Numbered from the stretch's first letter, positions 37,377 to 50,108 are shown. The stretch: DNA of 64,000 nucleotides from Isoetes taiwanensis (GCA_021234155.1 JAJEKV010000132.1:126001-190000), one strand, 5' to 3'. Numbers and translations: made by a program. The notes: a model not told the origin generated them from the sequence alone.

Positions 37377-37938
37377 AAAAATTAAACCCCCCAACACATA
37401 ACAACCATTGACATTAACAACCAACACATAACTACCATTGACATTAATTAACACAACTATTGGGTCCAACACATTTAAATTAAAATCCCCCTTAAACCCC
37501 CTTTGGTTTGGGTGCATATTCACACGGGGGGTGACGTAGGGCAGCGAGAGCCCTCATAATTGTATTTTGCACGTATGAAATCAACACTATATAGTATTCT
37601 GCTTGAAATCTTATAGTATTTTGCGAATCTTGTTATACAATATAGCAAATTTTGTACTTGCATACCCCACAAACGAGGAACTTTACGTACGGTGTAGATT
37701 AAGGAATAAGGGGTGAATATGCCTATCCAACAGCTCTCGTTGCCCGGAGTCACCCCCGTGTGAATATGCACCCAAACCAAAGGGGGTTTAAGGGGGATTT
37801 TAATTTAAATGTGTTGGGGTTTAAGGGGGATTTTAATTTAAATGTGTTGGACCCAATAGTTGTGTTAATTAATGTCAATGGTAGTTATGTGTTGGTTGTT
37901 AATGTCAATGGTTGTTATGTGTTGGGGGGTTTAATTTT
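37377..37938. mobile_element. Foldback (MITE-like) element, copy 2
   Basis: Long inverted arms of about 170-200 bp share with copy 1 the block TTTGGTTTGGGTGCATATTC and a C/G run. The outer parts of the arms (ACACATAACAACCATTGACA repeated) are specific to this copy. The right arm contains a 33-bp internal duplication (37785-37817 and 37818-37850) absent from the left arm. The inner ~180 bp retains ATATTGT/TACGTACGGT-type sequence similar to copy 1. Confidence 0.85.
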
Positions 37939-38849
37939 GCATAACATTTACAACTATATAATATAAATATTGGAATGATTATTTTATTGCAGCTCAAATG
38001 GGTTCTAAAAGTAAAGTATATTTCTAGACCAAAGGATTATGTGGCTTCAGCCATCGAAGAATCTAAGCTTAATCATAATACCTCTTTTTTAAGTGATTCT
38101 GAAAGAAACTAGATACTGATTTACGTTTGCATTAAAGTTGAAATTTGTTATTCTATTATACCAATTGGTCTCCTCGATGAAAAATCATTCAATTCAATTT
38201 GGTTTGTTAAGTCCTGCCTCCAACCACGTTAAATTGAATGCAACTCTAGCCAACCTCGAACTTGAAATATATTTGACCTAGGACTTATTGTATTACTACT
38301 AAGACCAAATACCCAGAATCTCTTTTATTTGTTGTCGCTTAATATTCCTCACATATACAGTCAAACTTTTACCATCAACATGTGGAAAAATTTGGAAATT
38401 TAACACTTTAAAGGTGTCGTTGGCATCAACACAGTGTCAAATTCAATGGGATCGTATCAAAAGAGAATTTTTAGTTTGAGATAATATGTCAGGTGAGGCC
38501 CAAAGTCTGTAATCTATATTAAGAAACTATGAATTATAAAGTACGAAAAAAGAATTAAGTGGTGTTATGAACATAGCAGGGACTGGGATAAAGCATTGGA
38601 GAGCTTAGGGCCCAATAAGGATCCACCATTTGGCTTGTCGGTTGGCACTAGAGGGACTAGTACTTAACAGTGATATTCGAGTGAAAGTTCAATTCCCCGT
38701 TCGGGCAACTATAGGGGTAGTTGGTGGGAATGCATGTTTCCTCTCATGGTTTGGGGCGGTCACATGCTTGAGGGCAAGAATCCTCTGGGAGGGGGAGGAA
38801 TTGCTGTGAACATAGCAGGGCGTGGGATGAAACCTTGGAGAGGTTACGC

Positions 38850-39600
38850 CCCAATTAGGGCTATTGTGTCAGATAGAGATCTAAAGTTTGTTAGTGCATT
38901 TTGGATAGACTTCTCTAATCCTATACAGACCAAAATTTGGTTGAGTATAGCTTATCATCTACAAAGTGCTTCCACCATTTGCTCCCTTGATTCGGAATTC
39001 ACCCTTTCTCTTGCCATCTCTACTGCTTCTTGATGGTCAAACTGAATGTACCAACAATATAATTGAGGACATGCTAAGAAATTATGTCTGGAACAAGCAT
39101 CCAACTGGGCAAATTATATATATTTGATAGAATTTGCATATAAGAGTACGAAGCAGAAGTCTTCTAGAATGTCACTTTTATGATAAATTATGGCTACCAG
39201 AGTCTTACTCCAGACTCATAGCATACTTCGGTTTCTACTAGATGTTTCTCAGCAATTGTTAGCAGACATGCAAGCTCTAGTTGAAGAAGCCCATGAATAT
39301 CTTTCGACAGCAAGAAGTAGATAGAAAAGTCTAGCTGATCAGCACAGAACCTTAACGACATTTCAAGGTTAGAAAACGTGTCTACTTAAAGATCAAGGTT
39401 AAGCAAGCAAAGCTTAAAATTGGCAACTGTAAAAAGTTAGCTCCAAGATGGGTGGCATGACCTTTTGAGATTATTGAGAAAATAGGTAGTCACTCATATA
39501 AACTCAATCTTCATGCACGTCTTAAGGTTCATAAGGTGTTTCATGTAAGTCTTTTGAAAAAATATACACCTAATCTGAATGAGATACTGGAATCACCAAT
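38850..39600 (+). pseudogene. Ty3/gypsy integrase and C-terminal remnant
   Basis: Fragments in several frames give AIVSDRDLKFVSAFW (integrase core, second catalytic Asp region), TKIWLSIAYHLQ, DGQTECTNN, FAYKSTKQKSS, and finally KLAPRWVA followed by PFEIIEKIGSHSYKLNL and VHKVFHVSLLKKY. This is the normal order at the end of plant gypsy polyproteins. Stops and frameshifts are frequent, so it is an old non-coding relic. No LTR could be paired with it. Confidence 0.85.
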
Positions 39601-39835
39601 ATTATTGGAGATGGTAGAGGAACAACTAGAAATGGATTTGAAGCTTTTCTTCATGGACCAAGCAGGCAGGCAGACAAACGGACAAAACGACAGACAGAAA
39701 GGTTCATAAGGCATTCCACGTAAGTCTTTTAAAAAAATGTACATCTAATTTGAATGAGATACCGGAATCACCAACATTACTGGAGATGGCAGAGGAACAA
39801 CTAGAAATAGATTTGAAGCTTTTCTTCATGGAGCG
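39529..39835 (+). repeat. Tandem duplication of the gypsy tail, ~173-bp period
   Basis: The segment beginning AGGTTCATAAGG (about 39527) through GATTTGAAGCTTTTCTTCATGG is repeated from about 39701. Each copy ends in a GACA-rich tract. Confidence 0.85.
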
Positions 39836-39840
39836 AGCAG

Positions 39841-39920
39841 ACATGCAGACAAGCAGGCAAGCAGACAGATAGACAGACAGACAGACAGACCGACAGACAG
39901 ACAGACAGACAGACAGACAC
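39841..39920 (+). repeat. (GACA)n microsatellite
   Basis: A mostly perfect GACA run follows the second gypsy-tail copy. The equivalent place in the first copy (39660-39700) has a shorter, imperfect GACA tract, so the microsatellite expanded after duplication. Confidence 0.95.
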
Positions 39921-41940
39921 TATTTTAATGTTTGTGAAAAGCCGAATCTTATGGGACACATACCCAGATGGGACTTGCACCGACTCAGCATCAGGCCTGT
40001 AAAGTTTATATTGACTTATGTTTTGTACAGGAGCTCCAGCTATGTAATCAATTTGTACATATATTCTTCCTTTTGTTGATGCAGATAAGAAAGTTAAATA
40101 CAACTAAGCAAATTCCTTTCTTTGACTTATGAGTGTTTTGATGAACTAGAAAAAAATCTAATGCTATTTGGGCACTTGATTCTGCACCTCCAATTTATTG
40201 GATGCTTTCCTTCGAAAATCATTCCTTCTATTAGACTAATGGGCATTCCATTTGGGATTAGTATTCCTATCTCTCAAGGTTGAGATTAAATTAATTTGGG
40301 ATTACAAAGGCACTTGACATGGTGGCAAGGTAGTTATGGCAAATAAGTCTATACTTTACATTATACATGTTCATTTAGTTTCAGCCTTGATAGGTTCTGC
40401 AAAAAAAATTATTATGCTCGCAACTTTGTCTAGAGTTGTAATGAGATAGGGGTAGTAATGCGATAGGGGTAGTTGTTAAGGTCACTTGGAAAAAATGCTT
40501 ACATCATAAATATCAAGGTGATCTGGTCTGGCTATGTTAGATTTTTTGCTGCATGGGAAGATTATTGTTCCAAAGTTCTTGTGGCATATTTTACAATGTG
40601 ATTATGCATCTTCATGCCGTTATTGAGGCAGTTTGTATGCTATTGCTTCCCTTTTGCTAAGCTAGTATTGCAGATAGAGCTTCCTTGGGATCTCTTCTTC
40701 CCATTGACAATCTATCTGATATGGATCATAACCAATGATCCCAATCCAGAATTAATTAAGTCCATTAGTCTTAATATAGAGGAACATAAATCCTTTGCAA
40801 GCCAATAAACCATCATTAGTAACCAATTCATTTGGGCCTTGATCTAAGAAGAAAAGTCATAATTCTAGATTTCTAGATTAAAGGAAGGTTATGAGATCAA
40901 TGAAATGAATATCAGATTATATCAATAATCTGATAGCTGGTTCACCAAAACTTATTCAAAGATCTAGTTCACCAAAACAAGTCTAAAGACCTAGTTCACT
41001 CAAACTAGTTCAAAGGTCTAGGTTTTAACAAGGAGATAGCTCACCACCCAACCGGGCCTTGGAACTCAAGCTTTCGGCAAACCATAGCAAGGCAATTTCA
41101 GAACACTGCATCCATCAGTCCTCTCCTCAATCTAGCTTTTTACAATATAAGGCTCCAAGAATTAGGCTCAAGCCAGTGATAAGATATTGAAGATGATCAG
41201 ATTACGAGGCTTTTAGAAAAGTAATGGTCTCCTTTGGAATTAGAGTTTCCAAAGCAGTCATCTTTGACCCCTTATCATGTTTTAGCCATTACTTCCTCAT
41301 ACGGATGATCCACGAGACATGTCGTCCCAATTCAGAAACTAAACTCTGAGAGGATCTAGGAAGTAAAAATTGCCTCAATCGAAGTTTTGGTTGCGAAGAT
41401 ATGTGTTTTCGAAGTTCAGCTTCTATTTATAGATCTCCTGTGACTTTAGCCCCTTTTTATTTAGCAAGCCTTTTAGCATCATAATTAATTATAGACCATA
41501 GGTTGCCTTTATTGTCTTGCCTTGCTATCAATTTACTTTCACTTATTTACCCATGCTAATTCACCAAAATTAAGAACTAGACCACTCCCCCGAGCTATTA
41601 TATTCAATCACTATCCTAATGCTTCACCTTTTCTTAAAGATATGCCTAAGGCCTAGAAAGTTGTCCATACATTGGTACAATTGAATATAGAACATTGTTT
41701 TCAAGCTTCTTCTCCATTTCTTTGAATTTTTCTGGGATTACTTGGTCCTATTATTTACCATATGTATTTTTCTCCTCAAAAGCAATGGCTATGTACTGAA
41801 GTTCATACTTTTGAAGCTTAGTATCTAGTTGGCAAGATCACCTTCCTTTCTTCATGATTGTTGAAAATGAGCGGATTTAGAAGTCTATTGTTCCTCTTCT
41901 CATGGATAAGAAGCTGGTGCAAACTTCTTATCGACTGTTA
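39921..41940. other. No recognised gene
   Basis: AT-rich sequence. A threefold ~29-bp repeat (GTTCACCAAAAC or variant, then CAAAGATCTA) lies at 40936-41025. No gene is supported. Confidence 0.5.
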
Positions 41941-42500
41941 TATCAATCGCCGTCTTTACCTCCTCCTTCTAAATGGTAGCTCCAAATGACTCAACATAAA
42001 TATGGTGCAGTTGAATCCTCCTCCAAAGGTGAATGTCCTTTTGTGGCAAGTGGTACATGGAAGTCTCCACGTTAAGGTTCGTGTATATAGTTTCAAGCCA
42101 CAAGTTACTATATCGTGTCCTTTGTCTGGCTTACGACAAGAAACAATTGAGCATTTTTTTGTGCCTTATGCACGATTAGCGCCAGTTCGGGCTTGCGTTC
42201 AACGTTTGTTTTTTACAAATATTAGCATTCATATGATTTTCTTGGGGCTGCTACATAATTCTTGATTAAAGCAGAAAAATTTGGCATTTCTTATTTGTCG
42301 GGCTTGGGTTGTATGGACAATTTGAAATCAGTGTTGACATGCTGTTTTTAGAGTTCGTTCTTGTTCATCTTCCTGGTTAAGGTTGTACAAAAGGATTTCC
42401 TTGTTTTGGTGGATGATGAGGGCCTTCCACTATCTAATTTGTAATTTATAACCTTATAATATGAAGTGGTAATACTTTTCTAAAAACTAAAAAATAAAAA
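41941..42500 (+). pseudogene. LINE 3' remnant (zf-RVT domain)
   Basis: The frame 42002-42265 reads PPKVNVLLWQVVHGSL, then CPLSGLRQETIEHFF and an Ala/Arg-rich end. This matches the zinc-binding domain that follows reverse transcriptase in plant LINEs (W..PPK....LW, then CP.C....E...H), with the second Cys lost. A second frame downstream gives AWVVWTIW-like sequence, also typical. The relic ends in an A-rich stretch near 42480-42510, probably the old poly-A tail. Confidence 0.7.
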
Positions 42501-44856
42501 AATAGAATATAATATAATGAAACAACATGAGAAGGCTACTATTCTAGTTTAGAATGGAGTGGATTGATGGTCAATGCCTTTAGATAACAACAAATAATCA
42601 TGACAATAGTTTGGGCTGACCTAGGGCGAGGGTTATCTACTCCATCTCCATCTACTTTGCAGATAGACTGAAACAGGCCAGTGACATGATCTTGAAATAT
42701 CTCTCCAAGGTTGTGTCTACTTGGTTTGATGAGACAGGTATGAGAACACATCCAATCCAAGTGGTACAATGCCATTACATATGAACTAAAGGACTGTGGT
42801 GCACCACTTTTGCATTCAAGAACCCCATTGGGATGATAGGAGGTGTCGAGCCCATATTCTGCCCACAAGTTGATAGACCATTAGGTCTACCTCATCCTGG
42901 TCCTCGATAAGCATGCCAAGGTACCAATCATAATGATCAATGTCATCCTTATGCATCCCAGTTGCAATGCACCACTGATAACCGGACGAGATATTATGTA
43001 CAGGCTAAATTTAATAGGAATAAAAGCGGAGCTAACTACGAGCATCTTAGACAAGGCTGATAGCTTTGTACCCCCCTTTAGAAGCACAAGAGATGAAAAT
43101 ATTGTAGAATGACAATTCATAAAACATAATATAAATTAAGAAAAACTCAACTCTTAATCTACTCCATACATCTAACTTTTATTGAGTTATAGTCATTGAT
43201 TAGGGTTCATATCATAGAGATGAGTTCTAGGAGGATTCTAGAGAGCTAATCTACTTGGAATATGGCATTCAAAGGGATCTATCTAGTTATCAACTCAACG
43301 CACATGTTCCTTAGCTATTTCCCCTCCTGATGAGATCTCCATTCTCTCTTCAGTTTGTGTTGTACAATGTAATGGTAGCAAACTCTTGTACACTGCTTCT
43401 TCGATCTTGATTTATGGTCGCCAATGAAGCCCGGGTATGAAATGGGAACCAAAAAGGGATATCCTAGGGTTTGTTCTATTAATAGGCTACAAGTTAGGAT
43501 TGGTCCACTTGGCATCAATGAGGTGGCTCCACGTGGCAAGTGGAAGGTTCCATGTCTACTAGCATGGGGGTTATCTGATTAGATTGCCTCATGCTAGTTG
43601 CAACATGTTGGATACCTACATTGTGCTCTCATATATGTTGATGATTGTCTCTAGATGTAGAAAAAAGTGTCCATAATATACATATTCATATCCTATATTA
43701 TGCGGGAAAGTAAAAATGCCAAAACACACAGAGGTCCAATCAACATGGCCTGGTGCAGGGTTTACTGAACAATGCCTCATATAGTCAGTGTATTCTTTTA
43801 GCATCTCAAGTGAACCTTAGCTAAGAAAAGTGCCTTCCATCTTGGCTCTAATTGTCGACCTAGAGTTGGTGTGCATAATCTATGTTATCAATAAATACTT
43901 GTCTGCTTGTGGCATTGTTCTTGATGCTAGGCAATTGCGTATAAGTGTTTTACACTTGAACTGGTATAAGGGACCATATTTGGATATATTATCCTAGGTA
44001 TAGTAGAATTTTCTATTGGTTTTAGTGCGGATTATTTGAGGCTCTCGTTTCAAGTTATCTTGTTGTGCTTTCACAACTAGATGGATAATTGGAGGCATTC
44101 CCTAGGTCCACCCCCATATCCTGGGAAAAAAGTTGCCAAAGACCCCCTCCCTAGCCAAGAAGAGGGAGCGGCAAGATTCAGAAGCCTCCCAAGGTACAAG
44201 AACTGCCTTGTGAATCGCCAAAAGGTATCTAGTGCTGTCGACTCCAATATGAACATCGAGGTGTCTCCAAAGTTGCAGACCAAGTGCAACACGCCAAGAC
44301 CGACACTAACCTTGTGCACTGCTTTATGACCATGTCCTAGGACGACTAGGTTATTTTCAGTATTCAGTTGGCCTTAGTTAGCCAATTTTGTGGTTGTTGG
44401 GGTTGTTCCAGCCTCGTGCTTTTCCCCATGAGCTCCCTCCTCTACTATTTGTATATCCATCCATAAACTAACCATATCTATCTTTGCTACATCTTTTCCG
44501 ATCGTTCTTATGGGTGGTTTGACTGCAACATGGAGTTTTTGAGCCTTACTGGACATGTTGTAGAAAAACATGTAAAAGCCCCTGGGACATTTTGAATCAA
44601 AGCTGTTAAAATTGAAAACTAGATTGTTGGCTCCTTCAATTTGATGTGAAAATGTTAAAGGACATTTGACGATTGATACAAGGCTACACTTCATTTACAG
44701 GTCCCTTTAATAATAGTGTATCTTCTTCTCCATGATCTCGTCCGAGTCATATCCTTCCAGTAAGCATTTGGACATTGTAAGTTCCTAATCAACGGTTGTT
44801 AGCAGACAAAAAATTGGCGGCATATAGACACATACTCTCTCAGCAGCAAGTGTGTC
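42501..44856. other. No recognised gene
   Basis: Several frames of 70-110 codons exist on both strands (for example minus 42539-42868), but none shows a motif or a splice context I can defend. Confidence 0.5.
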
Positions 44857-45045
44857 TAAGGAAGGAAGGAAGGAAGGAAGTTTATTTTAACGTCCACGGA
44901 GGCCAGAGGCCTATGAGACGGCACAGAACAGGCAAAAAAGCCAAAAACCCCAACACCAAAAACAAACAATGTAACTGTACAGTAGAACCCTACTACCGGG
45001 ATGAAAAAACCCCCACTTGGGAGGAAAAACCCTAACAGTAGGCTC

Positions 45046-46071
45046 TCAAATACCATGCCCCAGAAGAGCAAGTCTGACGGCCGAAATCTGCGGGATGTAA
45101 GCTCCGGTCGGCGCTACCATAGGTGATGCGAGTGGCGATGTAGCGGTGTGTCGAGCATCTAAGATCGGTGTGCCTTTGCTTCGGACATGGGCATATGCCG
45201 GGCACATTTGGAGGGCATGGTGCTCATCCTCTATCGCGTGCATCTCACAACACCGACATATCCTCTCCTCCCCTGGGGATCCCGTGCCGCCATTCACCCC
45301 CAAATGACTGTCTCAATTCCGAGGTAATGGGAACCCGTCCTTATGGCAGCAATAGCTCTCCGTTTCTTCACGAGAGATGTGTGCTTTCGGCACCGATGGG
45401 GTCCATGCTCAAGGCTGGGATTAATCTGGCGTGATAGTGCTCGTCTTGGGCTTTGCAAGAGTAGAGGCATCCACCGGAGTGGCAAGATAGCCCGCATCCA
45501 ATTGCCCATTCTCATGCATCGAGAATGCGCCGATTGCCACCATCATTTGGTAATCCATAGACCACCTCCTAAACCATCCCTTACGGTGCTGCTCGTGCCA
45601 TACCCTCTTCGACCCCGGGGGGGCCCTGCGTTAACAACCGCGGCTTTGGGGGCAAGCGATGCTCATCCATCCCATCCACCTTATGGAAGCAAGTAAGATG
45701 CCTTCGCGATAGCGAGAATCTTTGTAAAGGCGTAAACCCGTCTCATACAACAAAATCTGATACGATGCGGTGTCCTTCACTCCCAAGCTACAGGTCAAGA
45801 AAGCTTTACGCACCCTTTCCAACCTATCCCACGTATTTTTGCTAATCATTGGGCCCCAAACCTCCACCCCATATAGCAGCACCGGCTCAACCAAAGCTCT
45901 AAGCGGTGTGCTCTCCTCGCCCGATCCACAGAGATCTATCCAGGCAACACGCGTTTTGCTTTGCATATAAAGCCTTCCACACTGAGCGGCTCTTCTCTCC
46001 ACACACTCATCCCACGGCATGTTAGTAGTGAAATCAATTCCCGGATACTTGAAGCTCCGCACCATCTCCAC
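45046..46071 (-). pseudogene. LINE post-RT region with C-terminal zinc motif
   Basis: The frame 46071-45631 contains VRSFKYPGIDF, a typical RT-thumb/connection signature, plus EVWGPMISKNTWDRLE. A later frame ends in CRCCEMHAIEDEHHALQMC, a Cys/His zinc-knuckle-like motif common at the C-terminus of such LINEs. Separate frames indicate indels. Confidence 0.8.
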
Positions 46072-46199
46072 TTCCCTGTCCCCCGTAATAGAACTCAGGG
46101 ATAGGGTGTTGCGAGGGACGGGATCGCGAGAAGCTTAGTTTTGTGCAAGTTCACCTGTCATTCCCGTTGCCCCACGTAACCCAATCGAGGGCATCCAAA

Positions 46200-47082
46200 T
46201 GCTTCTTTGCATATCGCTGGCCGCGTGTGAGCTAGCAAAGCTACATCATCCGCGATATAGTAAGCGGCTCACGAGGTCGCATCGATAATTGCACCCCGGC
46301 TCCCCCATGGTGCTGCATCCACGTCTCCAAGCTATCAATATACAACCCAAAAAGCGTTGGAGACAACGGGCAGCCCTGCTTAACTCCCATAGTGCTAGCT
46401 ACCCGCCGATCCTCATAAGGCAGTGCAGCATAAATCCCATCATAAAGCTGGTGCACCACATTACGCAACTCCTCTGTGGAACTTCGCAATTCTTGCAACC
46501 TCTCGCCCACGGTATGTCTCCGGGGCCGGTATCATATGCAGTCTTAAAATCTACAAAGCAGCAATACAAGTCCTGTCGCTCATTCCGGCTTGCCTCCATC
46601 AACACTCTCAAAGTGAAGATATGGTCGGTCGTGGAGTGAGCTGGGCGAAAGCCTGCCTGGCCAATTGCCCGCACCCCTGCCTCCTCGGCCCACTTAGTAA
46701 GTTTCTTCTCCACCACCCCTGCCAGGAGCTTTGCAAACAGCGAGCTTACCATAATCATCCGGTAATTCGCCGGCTCATCCGTATTACCAGCTTTATGAAC
46801 AGGAACAACCTTACTAACCATCCACTCCTGGGGGAGCCCCTCGCTCAGAGCCTGGTTAATGATCACCGTCAGGGGCCCTACCACAGATGGGCCACCCCAT
46901 TTCAACATTTCGACCGCAGCCCCCTGTAAATCCTTTGCCTTGCCATTCGCCGGATGCACGAGACCTTCTTGAACATCCTCCCGCGTGAGCTGCAAAGCAC
47001 CTCTCCTACGATCCAGGGACCCGGCATTAGCTCTGGGCGGGTCATATAACTCCCCGCAAGCGGTGCATCCATTGCTCCACAC
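46200..47082 (-). pseudogene. LINE reverse transcriptase
   Basis: VVPVHKAGNTDEPANYRMIM (RT finger region), IGQAGFRPAHSTTDHIFTL, CCFVDFKTAYDT (motif A catalytic Asp), and in a second frame MGVKQGCPLSPTLFGLYID (motif B). In a third frame YIADDVALLAH (46242-46259) is the YxDD-type catalytic box. The order and spacing are those of non-LTR retrotransposons. Two frameshifts prevent a full-length product. Confidence 0.92.
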
Positions 47083-47479
47083 TTACATTACTAGCCACGG
47101 GCTTCTTATATAACACCTTACGCCAAAAGCTTTTGGCTCGCCATGAGCATGTCAAGCAAAGAGCCCGGGTTTTACGCCATGTATCTCCCCTTCTTGGCTT
47201 TTAGGAAGAGCTTATAGTCTTGCGGGGCTGTGGCGCAGAATGTGGATCTATGACCAAAGCGCGGTGGCTCTTTAGAGCCTTGCAATCGACATCAAAACCG
47301 GGTTCTCGGGAAAATCGCGGTGTCCCTCCTTGGAGGGCCCTTCAACCACAAAGGAAGCCTCGGCGGTGCAAGCGGCGCCCTCACCGACCATGCACACTGT
47401 CTTGCGGTGTGTAAAAGCTATCAAACCCTGTAATTCCTGCACCAACACGATTCATCTGTCCACGCTTACGATGGCGTGG

Positions 47480-48310
47480 GATGTATGGTAACCCTCCGCG
47501 CCCTTTGCGGTGTCTCCGCTATTGAGTGCTCCCAATTCCCGCGTGACATAAAGCGGGTAGTGATCGACAAAACCTCCTCATCCCACGCGGCTTGTGCCAA
47601 TGGGAGGTGTGTAACCATGTCAAGTCTTTGCTACCGGGCGAGAAGGTAATCCAACACACTAGCTCCCCATCACGCCTATCACTCCCGCAAGTAACACCCC
47701 CGAAAGTGTGGCCATCGGCGCATACCATTACAAATTACCATGTCAAAACACGGCAGAGCTGGACTACCTTTGCCGCCAAATGGTCTAGCCACCATATCAC
47801 CGAGTGCCGTGTATTCGAATAGCTACCGTCTCTGCCAAAGCGGATCAACATTATCGTCACCTTGGAAGGTCACCGATCGCGAATCTATGCTGCCCGTCTG
47901 AGCATTGAAATCTCCAAGCAAAAACACTTGTCCCTGCTGATTATAGCGGTCTATGTCATCATACAGATTCCCTATACTGCATCCGGACATCCGTAATGCG
48001 CATCATGTACCTGGTAGAACTTAGAGCCTGCATGGGGAATGTAGCAGCTAGCAAGAAACAATGGGACATGACCAGGCTCTAATACCATTACCCACATGTA
48101 GCGGTTAAACACATCAGACTTCTGAAGTGTGATCTTGCATGCTAAGGCATCCCTAAAGTAGCAAGCCACTCCACCATACCCGCGTCTGCCATGGCGCTCA
48201 TTAGCAAGTGAGAAATGCTGATATCCTCGAATGTCTGGCAATCGATGCCCTTCATACTCCCATGTCTCCTGCAAGAAGACGATGTCCATGTCTGTCGCGA
48301 TCCCATTCAA
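47480..48310 (-). pseudogene. LINE endonuclease domain (EEP/APE-like)
   Basis: The frame from 48310 has DIVFLQETWE (metal-binding Glu of the exonuclease-endonuclease-phosphatase fold), GYGGVACYFRD and VLEPGHVPLFLASCYIPH. After a frameshift it continues with VFLLGDFNAQTGSID, the GDFN catalytic motif at 47901-47915. In LINEs this domain nicks target DNA. The frame is broken at least once between the two motifs. Confidence 0.9.
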
Positions 48311-48373
48311 GCCAACGCCCTTACGCCGCGGGAAGCCCCTACAATTCCAGGAAACAATACGAAGACACTTTCC

Positions 48374-49666
48374 CTATGCTGACTGCGGCTGTGGATCCAT
48401 CTGAGTGCCTGAGGACGCTGCTGTAGTTGGAATAACTCGGGCAGCCTGCTCACGGGACCCTGATGGATGTGCTGCAGTTGTGGAAGGCCTCAATCCGCCC
48501 TCCGGCTGCTGGCCTGATGCCCCTGGACGCTCGCCCTGGCGACGCTGTTGCTTTGGGAGTAAGTCTTTGCCTCCCGCAGAATCGTCGGCGAGGAGGCACA
48601 TATACCTTCATCTTGCCATTAACCAAACCAGCAGCCCCTCCAGCTTGTCGAATCTCTCTTATCTTGACCAACTCTTGGCTTCTTTCCCGTTGTTGCAGTG
48701 GCGTGAGATCCACATCCAGGTATATGGACGTACCTTTCAAGTTTAATCGGTGCGTTGCAACAACAAAGATTTTGCCTCCCAATCCAAGACTGCAAACTTA
48801 ACTAGCCGAGGTCTCATGCTCGGTCCTCCGATCCTGATTGGACTCTTGATAACCAAATACTGTAATTGGAGCTTTGCAAGTACCAGGGTGGTAAGCTTAC
48901 CTGGCAAATCCTCGCCTTGCTCCTCCGGCAATCCCCCGCACAATAAGGTTGAGGCGTGCACGGATGTCTTGCTCCTCACGGAAGTACTTTGATTCCCCGA
49001 GCCACCTCGGTCTACGGTATGGGGGTGCTGGGTGCAGATATTTTGTGGTGCACTCGGGACTCGTTGCACCTCCATTCGGAGGTCCTGCATCTCTTCTTCG
49101 TAAGTGGGCCATATGGTTCTCTATATGTGAGCATCTTTTCGACATCTCCCGCCAATCACCGCCTTTGCTTCATCAAGGAATTGGAGCCTGCCCCGCACCG
49201 CTTCCACATCCTTTTCCTTAGCATCTATCCGACCAGCCATGCTTGTGACTTGTACAATCTGCTGGAGCAACCCCTTCATGTCAGCCCGTGCTTGCGCCAT
49301 GTCTTCCATCCCTTCTTTGGTGGACCTTATCCAAGCGGTGCCCAATCTCCGTGACTAGCTGCGTTGTTGCTTGTATCTCCCCTCTTATCTGGTCCTCAGC
49401 CTTTTGGGCTCCCCTGCAATCATAATCCCCAAGCCGAACTTCCACAAGGGAAATTCGCTCCTTCTGTTGGAGAAGCTGCTTCTTGAGCGCAGCCTCTGGC
49501 AGATGGTCTCGTGATGCCTCCAAGCTTGCCGGCCTTAGCACGAGGGAATCGCCTGTTCTGTACAACCCCGATTGCCTCAGCCCGGAGATACCTGCTCTGA
49601 TGGGGACGAGGTGTCCAAATTGCGGGCTCTTTTCTTCAACGCATGCATGCTGTCAGAGGTGGCCAT
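48374..49666 (-). pseudogene. LINE ORF1 (L1 ORF1p-like RNA-binding protein)
   Basis: Starting with MATSDSMHALKKRARNLD at 49666, the product has a heptad-rich coiled-coil section (around 49560-49130), then an RRM-like section with LNLIVRGI, LVKFAVLDWEAKS and YLDVDLTPLQQRER, and a Gln/Gly-rich end. The order coiled coil, RRM-like, then basic L.P.Q..R is that of L1-type ORF1 proteins, which form trimeric RNA-binding chaperones. At least three frame changes are needed to read it through. Confidence 0.75.
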
Positions 49667-49908
49667 AGAGGGCCGGGACTGTCAGGTGGATTCCGGCGGC
49701 TAAAATAGAGAAAAGACCATACAAGTCATACACCGACGGAAAGCTCGTTCGATAAGCTTTCCAACGAGCCCAAGAACGTCTGAATCTGACACCGGAATCC
49801 CGAGTTATGAGCAAAAGAGCAGGGCTGAAACCCTAAGCGCCAGTGTGAGCGCCTGGAAGAAGATGGAGGGAAGTACCGATATTGCCTGGTTGTCCTGCAA
49901 TATCAAAC

Positions 49909-49937
49909 CTAGAAGTCGTATTTAATTAAAGTGGGAC
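49909..49937 (+). repeat. 29-bp inverted repeat, left copy
   Basis: CTAGAAGTCGTATTTAATTA followed by AAGTGGGAC is perfectly repeated in inverse orientation at 59893-59921. Similarity stops abruptly on both sides. It lies just beyond the 5' end of the LINE. Confidence 0.9.
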
Positions 49938-50108
49938 AAATCTTGAATTTTGGGACTCGGACTGAAAATGGGACTCACACACCATAAAAGAAATTTCTGA
50001 ATTGATTGCTTGAATAGAATTACACATGACACACATAGAATTGGGTTACTTGTTTTCCTCATAAATTTTACAAACCACTAGTTGAGATAGTTTTCAAACT
50101 TCTCAATA

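Larger units (their letters stand above)
44857..49700 (-). mobile_element. Near full-length LINE (L1-like), frame-broken
   Basis: Read on the minus strand, parts occur in the expected order: ORF1 from an ATG at 49666, endonuclease (about 48310-47500), reverse transcriptase (47082-46200), a post-RT region and a Cys/His zinc motif (about 45260-45200), then a 3' UTR with AATAAA and a (TTCC)n tail at 44858-44880. Total length is about 4.8 kb. Several frameshifts separate the pieces, so it is not autonomous as read. A microsatellite tail instead of poly-A is notable. Target-site duplications were not resolved. Confidence 0.9.

Noticed and set aside
38640-38725. tRNA-like sequence (GTTCAATTCCCCGTTCGGGCA)
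   Set aside because: It has a B-box-like phrase but no cloverleaf with an acceptor stem or anticodon arm could be formed.
44081-44329. 82-codon plus-strand frame
   Set aside because: Overlaps an equally long minus-strand frame and shows no motif, start context or splice sites.
48405-49354. Plus-strand Pro/Ser-rich frames
   Set aside because: Antisense shadows of LINE ORF1 and its coiled-coil region.
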